DNA of 33,838 nt from Bacteroidetes bacterium ADurb.Bin217. GTDB taxonomy: Bacteria; Bacteroidota; Bacteroidia; Bacteroidales; UBA1715. The stretch spans positions 1 through 33,838 of the forward strand of contig MWCJ01000031.1 in NCBI GenBank assembly GCA_002069975.1, written 5' to 3'. The notes beneath the pieces were generated by a model. The model searched no databases and was not told the origin of the DNA. It was given only the letters and a program-made list of their open reading frames with translations. The position numbers were made by a program, and so were the translations under genes. Below are positions 1 through 6,311 of the stretch, piece by piece (the stretch's first letter is position 1; every line of letters begins with the position of its first letter).

Positions 1-73
1 CTTTTTTGTTGGGGCGAAAAATCTTTTGCCCTCTTCTCTTTTTTAGTAAAGAAATAAGCTGAATAAATATCTA

Positions 74-98
74 TAAGGGCGTATTGCATACGCCCTTA
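74..98. repeat. Perfect 11-bp inverted repeat (hairpin)
   Basis: The left arm TAAGGGCGTAT (74-84) is an exact reverse complement of the right arm (88-98), with a 3-base loop. It is GC-richer than its surroundings. No T-run follows on the plus strand, so it is not a standard terminator. It may be part of a dispersed repeat next to the broken gene at 187-464. Only the hairpin itself is seen; the repeat-family idea is inference. Confidence 0.6.
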
Positions 99-118
99 CG
101 AGTGACCGTATTTTTACC

Positions 119-165
119 CTATAGCATGTATGAGTATATTCATCTGATGACTATAGCATGTATGA
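119..165. repeat. 15-bp direct repeat pair
   Basis: CTATAGCATGTATGA occurs at 119-133 and again exactly at 151-165, so the second copy starts 32 bases after the first. The pair lies just beyond the truncated end of the GspF-like remnant. It could be a target duplication or a degenerate tandem array; one pair cannot tell which. Confidence 0.55.
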
Positions 166-186
166 TTTTTTTTTTGTATATTTACT

Positions 187-464
187 CTATGAAAACGAAT
201 ATTCGTTGCGGACCAGGGGTCGGTTCCCTGCAGTTCCACATTCGTATATAGATTCATACAGTGCTTGTAATTGTAATGTTTCTTGTTCCGCAATGATTAT
301 CTCAAATGCTGTACGAATATCAGTTCCCGATTTCAATAATATAACAAGCTCAGTATAAAAAGCTTTCTTTTTTTATCGTTTAAAGTTGTGCCGAATAATG
401 AAATATCTTTTTGTAATACATCAAAAAATGAATTTTTATTGTTTTTGGTTTGTATTACGTTCAT
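187..464 (-). pseudogene. Truncated, frameshifted type II secretion F-family (GspF/PilC-like) gene
   Basis: Reading the minus strand from an ATG at 464 gives a start rich in polar residues, then FFDVLQKDISLFGTTLNDKK. The frame then breaks in an A-run (368-374). Shifted by one base it continues as KKAFYTELVILLKSGTDIRTA and then FEIIIAEQ...LYESIY, before an unrelated tail and a TAG at 187. This order (short leader, 'DISLFG', 'DKKK.AFY.EL..LL.SG.D..TA.E') is that of Bacteroidota T2SF-domain inner-membrane proteins of type II secretion or type IV pilus systems, usually about 350 residues long. Only about 75 recognisable residues remain and no transmembrane part survives. Similarity appears to stop near 241. 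The frameshift and truncation are seen; the family call is from remembered motifs. Confidence 0.68.
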
Positions 465-487
465 TTGTATTTGTAATTTGCTTTATA

Positions 488-1159
488 TTATTTATTTGTT
501 AACGTGTATGAACAACCTAAACCTATTAATGAATAGTATTCATTAATATTTTCTTGTTTATAGAACTTATAAACAATTTTTTTATAATCAACAAATAATT
601 TGAAATTGTGCAATATTTTGCAACTAATTGCAGTATTAAATGCTATCCCGGAATTGGGGGTAACAGGTTTTACGCCATTGAAATATGAGTCAATTTCTGA
701 TTCAGAACCATAATCTTTCCACCATACATATTCAAATAATGAACGTCCATATATTAATACGCCAAACTTATATTCCAACTTGGTTGTTCTATATTCTGCA
801 AGTAATGGTAATTCAATATCTATAGCTCTAAAATCTGACCTATAATAATAGTTTTTCTTATCACCATATATATATGTGTTACTTATTGAATCATAATAGC
901 TATCAAACATCCATCTAATTTCACTAAACCTATAATAATTACTTCTTCCCCAAAAACCGATATTTATTCCTGATTCAAAATTAAAATTTTTATTAATTGG
1001 CACATTAAAACGGTATCCAATATCAATACCTGACTTTCGAAGAGAAGATGGTTTTTTATATGATATTGCATGGGTAGAGCTAATTTGAAAAGAATAGTTT
1101 ATTTGTGAAAATAATTGTTGTGTATTTAACAATATAATTAATGAAAGAATTATTCGCAT
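488..1159 (-). CDS. Hypothetical exported outer-membrane beta-barrel-like protein
   Basis: The protein has 223 residues. The first 19 or so form a signal peptide (hydrophobic run ending in LFSQ). The rest is rich in Tyr, Phe, Ser and Asn, with alternating hydrophobic strands such as INYSFQISS, GIDIGYRFNVPI and LIGLGCSYTL, ending in an aromatic-rich strand. This is typical of small Bacteroidota outer-membrane barrels ('PorT-like' or 'outer membrane beta-barrel' families). The start lies 12 bases after the stop of the upstream gene (1172-1723), so the two are probably co-transcribed. The substrate and role are unknown. The genes around it are remnants of Rhs and GspF loci, suggesting an accessory location. 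Confidence 0.72.
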   Translation of the reverse strand: MRIILSLIILLNTQQLFSQINYSFQISSTHAISYKKPSSLRKSGIDIGYRFNVPINKNFNFESGINIGFWGRSNYYRFSEIRWMFDSYYDSISNTYIYGDKKNYYYRSDFRAIDIELPLLAEYRTTKLEYKFGVLIYGRSLFEYVWWKDYGSESEIDSYFNGVKPVTPNSGIAFNTAISCKILHNFKLFVDYKKIVYKFYKQENINEYYSLIGLGCSYTLTNK

Positions 1160-1171
1160 ATAATTTTATGA

Positions 1172-1723
1172 TTATAATTTATAACTAAATCCTATTTTTA
1201 AATCGGGTTTTACATTGTATCGATCTTTTTGTAGAAGCCATTCATTGCCATCATAGCTATACCAAGATAGTCCAATAGAATAATTCATGTAAAGTTTTTC
1301 AAATACTTTGTTACGAAATCCTGTAAATAAATTTATATGATATCCATTTGGACTATTTTGTATTATTGTTCTCCCTAAATCAATTGCTAAAAAAGGCGAT
1401 ATTTTAGTATTCGAAAAATAATATTTATAATCTATAAAAATAGGAAATAGCTTATTATATTCGCGATTCCAATTGTAAGCAACTCCAAATCCAATACTAT
1501 GAGGATAATTATAATAGCTGTACACAAATGAAACCCCAATATTTATGAAGTCTCCTTGCAAAATAGCACTACAAATACTATCATTGTGTGTTTGATTCCT
1601 TTTCTTAGACAAGAGTGATTCATTATTAGTTCGAGTATTTGTATACAACGTATCGCTCATGCTTTGTGAAAAACTATAAAATGTTTGTAATATGAGGTAA
1701 ATGAGTATTATTGATTTGTTCAT
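1172..1723 (-). CDS. Hypothetical exported beta-barrel-like protein
   Basis: The protein has 183 residues. An N-terminal signal peptide (MNKSIILIYLILQTFYSFSQ) is followed by a short polar linker of about 35 residues. Then come repeated amphipathic strands (FINIGVSFVYSYY, SIGFGVAYNW, LFPIFIDYKYYF, SPFLAIDLGRT, NLFTGFRNKV, NYSIGLSWY) and a final strand DLKIGFSYKL, the usual end of an outer-membrane barrel. It resembles the next gene (488-1159) in architecture rather than in sequence. It begins just after a cut Rhs fragment on the same strand, so it may be cargo of the same accessory locus. No specific function can be assigned. Confidence 0.7.
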   Translation of the reverse strand: MNKSIILIYLILQTFYSFSQSMSDTLYTNTRTNNESLLSKKRNQTHNDSICSAILQGDFINIGVSFVYSYYNYPHSIGFGVAYNWNREYNKLFPIFIDYKYYFSNTKISPFLAIDLGRTIIQNSPNGYHINLFTGFRNKVFEKLYMNYSIGLSWYSYDGNEWLLQKDRYNVKPDLKIGFSYKL

Positions 1724-1740
1724 GTTATATTTTGTTTATT

Positions 1741-1926
1741 CTAATCGGTAATAACAACTACATAATTTGCTCCAAAATCATACACACCTTCGGCAAAATC
1801 TGTATCTTTTTCCTTTCCATTAAACCCAAATTTACCCTCAGAAACCGTGCGTTTTTCCATAGTCATACCAAAAGGATACCCGAACCATGGGTTTTGAGCC
1901 TGTATGTATGTTGCGTTTTGGGGCAT
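1741..1926 (-). pseudogene. Rhs core-domain fragment
   Basis: This 61-codon frame contains FGFNGKEKDTDFAEGVYDFGA, matching the 'YxYGFNGKEKDxE...YDFGARxYD' signature of the RHS repeat-associated core domain in Bacteroidota polymorphic toxins. It is preceded by PWFGYPFGMTMEKRTVSEGK, the usual lead-in. Right after YDFGA the sequence leaves the consensus and stops. No YD repeats precede it and no toxin tip follows. It is therefore a displaced piece of the core, as commonly seen in arrays of orphan toxin/immunity cassettes. An AGGAGA about 30 bases upstream of the ATG is probably chance. Degraded status is inferred from length. Confidence 0.72.
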
Positions 1927-1976
1927 TTTGGTGTGGGTTTTTTTTTGTTTTTTCTCCTAATCACTAAATACAATAG

Positions 1977-2132
1977 TTATTCAAATATTTCTGGCATGCC
2001 CGCCCAATGATCATATCCACCTGCCTTTGATAACATTATTATGATAATTATTATAATAATTATCAATAATTTTATAATTGAAATTTCTTTAATGAAATAT
2101 ATAAAAAATAACCATCGAATTTTATTTTTCAT
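1977..2132 (-). CDS. Small single-span membrane protein (51 aa), unrecognised
   Basis: A complete frame runs from ATG (2130-2132) to TAA (1977-1979). The protein starts with a basic, aromatic N-terminus (MKNKIRWLFFIYFIKE). A very hydrophobic helix follows (residues 17-34, including nine consecutive Ile). A short polar tail, AGGYDHWAGMPEIFE, ends it. The start lies 14 bases downstream of the stop of the immunity-like gene on the same strand, so the two could be translated from one message. The ordered tail with Gly, Trp, Asp and Pro does not look like random AT-rich DNA. It may be an accessory immunity or membrane factor of the Rhs cassette. The function is unknown and expression is not shown. 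Confidence 0.5.
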   Translation of the reverse strand: MKNKIRWLFFIYFIKEISIIKLLIIIIIIIIIMLSKAGGYDHWAGMPEIFE

Positions 2133-2146
2133 AAAAAAATTAAGGT

Positions 2147-2647
2147 TTATTCAATCTTTATTTCTTCAAAAGTAATATTTGTGATTTTATTTTTTGTTAT
2201 TAAATCTTTAACAAACTCGGTACAAAGTATTAAAGTTGTATTTTTTAAAGAAAATATTCCGGCTCCATTCCATGTATTTAAATCAAACTTCAAATTTTCT
2301 TCATAATTATTGACTTTATTTAGGTTTAAAATTTCGCCTGCTATAAAAGTCGGTTGAAAAACAAAATATTCAACATCATGATTTTTTATAATTATAGGAA
2401 AACAAGTCCACCCACAAATATTATTTACTTCTAAAAGTTCTTTTAATTTTTTAGAAATAGCAAAATGTTCAAAACTATCAGAAAACATTATAGTATCATA
2501 AAAAATTTTTCCTTTTGAGACTTCAAACAAATTATTTGTAATCATATTACTATCAGAAGGAATATGCATGCCTGTTTTAAAAGGTATTTCAGTTTGAATT
2601 TCAATCGCACCTCTTTTATCAGCTGAATCTAGGTTATAAAAAATCAT
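2147..2647 (-). CDS. Imm11/DUF1629-like immunity protein of a polymorphic toxin cassette
   Basis: The 166-residue protein has no signal peptide and is probably cytoplasmic. Two features match the Imm11 (DUF1629) style. One is a middle segment 'FAISKKLKELLEVNNICGW' followed by a Cys-Phe-Pro strand. The other is a C-terminal 'LILCTEFVKDLITKNKITN' helix ending ITFEEI. Members of that family neutralise C-terminal toxin domains. The start lies 11 bases after the stop of an Rhs toxin tip (2659-2883) on the same strand, the classic toxin-then-immunity order. The alternative ATG at 2657 gives only a seven-codon frame. The gene is intact although its toxin is broken, as expected of an orphan immunity gene. 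Family placement is from memory of the motif pattern. Confidence 0.62.
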   Translation of the reverse strand: MIFYNLDSADKRGAIEIQTEIPFKTGMHIPSDSNMITNNLFEVSKGKIFYDTIMFSDSFEHFAISKKLKELLEVNNICGWTCFPIIIKNHDVEYFVFQPTFIAGEILNLNKVNNYEENLKFDLNTWNGAGIFSLKNTTLILCTEFVKDLITKNKITNITFEEIKIE

Positions 2648-2658
2648 ATTTATCCATT

Positions 2659-2883
2659 TTAAGGTGTTGGTGTATCTCCTTTTGAATTACCAAAAACACG
2701 TTCTTCAATAATATCTCTCTGTTTAAAAATATCTTCTTTAGTTGCATTAGGATTCTCTTTTTGAAATCTTTTCCATTCTTTTGTATGCTGTTTTGAAAGT
2801 TTTTGATGATTTTTAGCTTCTCGCCAAATTCCATTTGAAGGAGCATTAATTTCTTCATTTGTAATTCCACGGTGACCCCGGAT
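2659..2883 (-). pseudogene. Rhs-type toxin C-terminal tip, cut off from its core
   Basis: The frame opens right after a TGA (2884-2886) and runs 74 codons to a TAA at 2659. It reads GHRGITNEEINAPSNGIW, then REAKNHQKLSKQHTKEWKRF, then QKENPNATKEDIFKQRD, and ends GNSKGDTPTP. This Lys/Gln/His-rich helical tip with a 'NPNATKEDI..QRD' segment and a GDTPTP end is typical of Bacteroidota Rhs toxin C-termini. It has no start codon, no core and no export signal, so it is a remnant. A 99-codon frame over the same bases (2634-2933) is a shadow. The toxic activity is not identified. The immunity-like gene follows directly. Confidence 0.6.
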
Positions 2884-3005
2884 TCAAACCCCCAATCCCA
2901 ACTAATATTCGTTTTTTGTAAAAATACATTCAAGTTTTTTAAAAAATTACAAATTGATATTTTTTTATAGCCTTACAATATTCTATAGCTTTTTGATATT
3001 GAATT

Positions 3006-3021
3006 ATACGAATATTCGTAT
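3006..3021. repeat. 16-bp perfect palindrome sharing a 12-bp core with 195-206
   Basis: ATACGAATATTCGTAT is its own reverse complement. Its core ACGAATATTCGT recurs at 195-206 inside another palindrome (194-207). The copies lie on either side of the accessory block 207-3007. It could be an operator, a weak terminator for the porP-type gene that stops at 3055, or an element end. Confidence 0.4.
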
Positions 3022-3054
3022 GAGAACATTGGTGTTGAATAAGTGTAACATGTG

Positions 3055-3975
3055 TTAATTAAACAACCGTGTACTTTGATAAAAACCCGATTGTGGTGGA
3101 GCAGGTTTTTTGCGAAACGATATGAATATTTCGTGCGAACCATAGCTGTGTGGACTCACATCGCCTACATTGAAATCGTATGCATAGCCTATATAAATTT
3201 GTTCTTTTACAATTAAACCTGCAAGTGCTACCATCGACTCGTCTAATCGGTACGATGCTCCTAACCAGAATTTTTTGTTAAAATATACATTCGTATTTGC
3301 TTCAACTTGGTATACATTGCTTCCGCTTTTGGCATATACTGTTGGTACAAAAGCAAGTTTTTCGCCTGCTTGTACGCGGTATTGTGCGTAGCCATAGAAA
3401 TGGCGTGGCATATTGAATATACTAGCCTGCTGCAACGATGTATGTAAGTGTGCCGACGATAGTCCTATAGCAAAGTCTTTGTGCAAAAATTGTAATCCAA
3501 AGTCTATGGTTGGTTTTATTTCCCCTTGATTGTCAAATATAGCACTTGGGTCTGGGGTTATCTCGTCTTGAAATTCAAGCATACTGCCATCGAGCGAGCG
3601 ATGAATTACTCCAGCTGCAAAACCTGCTGTAAGTGCTGTTTTTTCAGACAATTGAGCAGTATATGAATAGAGTAATTTTGCATATAACGACCGTTCATAT
3701 CCTAATTGATCGTGAATGATATTTAACCCTATACCACCAAATCGGGTGTTGTTGTCAACACAAAGAGTTTGTGTCAATGGGCTGGTTTCAAATCCTAACC
3801 ATTGTTTGCGGGCAAGCACCGTTGCACGTATATTTCCGGTGCTACCGGTATAGGCAGGATTAAACGAGAGTTCGTTAAACATATAATTTGTTTGCTGAAT
3901 ATCGGTTTGTGCTATACTTATATGTGTTGCTACTATAAGTATGATTGTAGGAATATATGTAAATATTTTTGCCAT
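3055..3975 (-). CDS. PorP/SprF family type IX secretion system outer-membrane protein
   Basis: The 306-residue protein starts with a signal peptide (about 1-22, ending SIAQ). The family hallmark follows: 'TNYMFNELSFNPAYTGSTG' (residues 29-47), then 'RKQWLGFETSPLTQTL' and a barrel of beta strands. The strand 'KFWLGASYRLDESMVALAG' and the end 'YIGYAYDFNVGD...GSHEIFISF' are also standard. PorP/SprF proteins are outer-membrane partners of the T9SS. SprF-type members sit beside a gene for a type B CTD surface protein and are needed for its export. Here the gene is last in a minus-strand operon, 10 bases after the OmpA-family gene and downstream of a PKD adhesin with a type B CTD. A SprF-like, cargo-specific role is therefore inferred. 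Confidence 0.93.
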   Translation of the reverse strand: MAKIFTYIPTIILIVATHISIAQTDIQQTNYMFNELSFNPAYTGSTGNIRATVLARKQWLGFETSPLTQTLCVDNNTRFGGIGLNIIHDQLGYERSLYAKLLYSYTAQLSEKTALTAGFAAGVIHRSLDGSMLEFQDEITPDPSAIFDNQGEIKPTIDFGLQFLHKDFAIGLSSAHLHTSLQQASIFNMPRHFYGYAQYRVQAGEKLAFVPTVYAKSGSNVYQVEANTNVYFNKKFWLGASYRLDESMVALAGLIVKEQIYIGYAYDFNVGDVSPHSYGSHEIFISFRKKPAPPQSGFYQSTRLFN

Positions 3976-3985
3976 ATCTCTATTA

Positions 3986-6304
3986 TTATTCAGTTATTTC
4001 TATTGGAGTATCGTCTATAGGTCTTGTAAGTTTGAGTGCTTGGTTTATCGATATTTTTTGTCCATTGTTGTATGCTACAATAAACGAATTATATCCTAAT
4101 TGATCAATTTTAGCTTTTATTGCTTCAACTTCATCTAAACTGCGATATAAACCTACCGTGTAGCGATAAAATCCATCGGGATATTTGGTGCAATAGGTAG
4201 GAATACCGGGGAATTGTTTTTCAATTTTTGTAAATGTTTGAGCATTACATGCACTTCGGGTTGCCGAAATTTGAATACGATAATATATTCCTTGTTCTAC
4301 GGGTTCTTCGTTACCTTGCGATTGCGTTACTCGTTGTGCCAATTGGTTATGAAACACGGCCTTTTCACCTAAATGTAATTGGTCTACATTTACAATAGTG
4401 AACGATGTGCGGCGGTTCATTTGGTGGTCTTCTTCGGTTTGTGCATCGGGTACAAGCGGACGAGTTTCGCCCCAACCTTGCCAAGCCAATCGTTTGTCGC
4501 TTATATTTTGCGAAATTAGGTAATCTACTACCGATTTTGCTCTGTTGTGCGATAGTGTTATATTATATTCGTCGGTAGCTCTGTTGTCGGTATGCGAATT
4601 TATTTGAATGCAAATATCTGGATTGTTGTTTAAGATATTTACAATGTTATTCAATTCTTTAATAGATTCGGGACGAAGACTGTATTTATCTAAATCGTAA
4701 AAAATATCGCGAATTATGTATTCTTTGCCTGCGATAATTTTATGCATGGTAAAATTTAAATCATATCCGTGTAACGAATCCATATAAGTGTTTTCGGTAA
4801 TTCCCATAGTAGAAACCCATTTGCTTTCGGGATTCAAAAATTCGTCTTTAAAGGTAATGAAGGTATAATCCATATCTTTTTCTAAAAACGGATATGAATA
4901 CACACCAAATTCATCGGTAATTAATGTGTCTGAAGTTTGTTTACTGTTATTTTGTATCACTACTATAGCATTTGGTATGGGTTGGTACGTGTCTTTGTCG
5001 GTTACACGTCCTGCAGCTACTATTTCTACTTTTTTAAACTCAAAATAATAGAGGTCGTCGCCACCTACACCACCGGGACGGCTCGATGTGAAAAATCCTG
5101 AATTATCGGCAAGCAGAAGTAATCCGAAATCGTCGGCACTACTGTTGAATGGAGCTTTTAAGTTTACCGGATTTGCAAATACTGTGTCATTTTTTTCGGA
5201 ATAATATATGTCTAATCCACCAAATCCCATATGCCCGTTCGATGAAAAGTAAATTCCCTTGGTATCGAATGTATAAGGAAACATTTCGTTAAATGGTGTA
5301 TTGATAGGGGAGCCTAAATTTTCGGGTTTTCCCCATTTTTCGGTTTGAGGGTCGCGTTGAATTACCCAAATATCTGTTCCTCCTAAACCTGCCGGGTTAT
5401 TCGAAGCAAAATACAACGTGTTGCCATCGGGCGAAATTGTAGGATGCCCCGAACTATAGGCTGTAGAGAAATGCTCGAATTTTTTTGGTTTTGTCCATGA
5501 ATTCGTAGATTCGTTGTAATCGGATGTATAAATGTTACAATTTTTTTCTACACCTTTGGCACCGTTGCACTGCATTATATATGCTATATTACGGTTGGGG
5601 TCAAACGAAAATGTACCATCGTTGTATGTTGTATTTATTCCTACCAATTTTACAGGTGGGGCCCAAATGTTTGATTGTTCGTTGTGAAATGTTTCGTATA
5701 AATCTTCGAATCCTTCGCCGGTTACGTTATAAGTAAATCCGTCGGGGGTGGGGCGTGACGTAGAAAATATTACTTTTTCTTTGCAAAAAGCCGGTGAAAA
5801 TTCATTGAAACTGGTATTTAATTCTTGCACATTTCTGTGATCGTAGATGTTTTCTAAGCTTTTAGCAGTATCGGCAAAATCGCACGACTTTATTTTCATT
5901 TTTGCAAATTGATCTTTCGAATTACGGGTAAGATGTGTTTTATACATTTTTTTTGCAAGAGCATAATCGCCTGCCATCATAAGCATGTTGCCATAATTAA
6001 AATACATAGTTTTGGTTTCGTCTTTGTATTTCACATCATGTGCTCGTTTATACCACGTAATAGCTTGCGGGTATTTATTTGCTATTCTGTAACATTCGGC
6101 TATTTGAAAACTGGCATATCCTATTATTTTTTTGTCTTTTTCGTTTTCTATAGCTTTTTGATATAAATCGGCTGCGGTTGCATAATTTTTTTTCTCGAAT
6201 GCAGCATCGGCTTTTTTTATGCTTCCTTGTGCGAACATATGCATGCTGCAAAACAAAATGCATATACTCAATGAAATTCGTTTTATTATAGTGCTCATAC
6301 TCAT
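3986..6304 (-). CDS. OmpA-family protein with TPR, PD40 propeller and SPOR-like end (PorE-like)
   Basis: This is a 772-residue exported protein. Signal peptide: about 1-25. TPR-like helices: about 28-145 (DLYQKAIENE, AITWYKRAHD). PD40/WD40-like beta-propeller: about 155-425, with repeats such as ISPDGNTLYFASN and GGLDIYYS. Carboxypeptidase-regulatory-like beta sandwich: about 430-515 (GRVTDKDTYQPIPNAIVVI). OmpA-C peptidoglycan-binding domain: about 530-640 (IQINSHTDNRATDEYN, SHNRAKSVVDYL). A final SPOR-like module lies at about 665-745 (YYRIQISATRS...FYRYTVGLYRS). The first four domains match PorE of Porphyromonas gingivalis, a periplasmic T9SS component; the SPOR end gives a second possible peptidoglycan contact. 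It starts 7 bases after the adhesin gene and is followed 10 bases later by porP/sprF. Confidence 0.9.
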   Translation of the reverse strand: MSMSTIIKRISLSICILFCSMHMFAQGSIKKADAAFEKKNYATAADLYQKAIENEKDKKIIGYASFQIAECYRIANKYPQAITWYKRAHDVKYKDETKTMYFNYGNMLMMAGDYALAKKMYKTHLTRNSKDQFAKMKIKSCDFADTAKSLENIYDHRNVQELNTSFNEFSPAFCKEKVIFSTSRPTPDGFTYNVTGEGFEDLYETFHNEQSNIWAPPVKLVGINTTYNDGTFSFDPNRNIAYIMQCNGAKGVEKNCNIYTSDYNESTNSWTKPKKFEHFSTAYSSGHPTISPDGNTLYFASNNPAGLGGTDIWVIQRDPQTEKWGKPENLGSPINTPFNEMFPYTFDTKGIYFSSNGHMGFGGLDIYYSEKNDTVFANPVNLKAPFNSSADDFGLLLLADNSGFFTSSRPGGVGGDDLYYFEFKKVEIVAAGRVTDKDTYQPIPNAIVVIQNNSKQTSDTLITDEFGVYSYPFLEKDMDYTFITFKDEFLNPESKWVSTMGITENTYMDSLHGYDLNFTMHKIIAGKEYIIRDIFYDLDKYSLRPESIKELNNIVNILNNNPDICIQINSHTDNRATDEYNITLSHNRAKSVVDYLISQNISDKRLAWQGWGETRPLVPDAQTEEDHQMNRRTSFTIVNVDQLHLGEKAVFHNQLAQRVTQSQGNEEPVEQGIYYRIQISATRSACNAQTFTKIEKQFPGIPTYCTKYPDGFYRYTVGLYRSLDEVEAIKAKIDQLGYNSFIVAYNNGQKISINQALKLTRPIDDTPIEITE

Positions 6305-6311
6305 ATGTTTT

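Noticed and set aside
158..358. 66-codon plus-strand frame MYDFFFVYLL...
   Set aside because: It is the shadow of the GspF-like remnant, whose recognisable frames lie on the opposite strand.
1711..2010. 99-codon plus-strand frame
   Set aside because: It covers the Rhs core fragment and part of the small membrane gene, which are coded on the other strand, and matches nothing known to me.
2634..2933. 99-codon minus-strand frame MNVFLQKTNISWDWG...
   Set aside because: A different minus-strand frame over the same bases gives a credible Rhs toxin tip; this one is Lys/Leu-rich shadow sequence.
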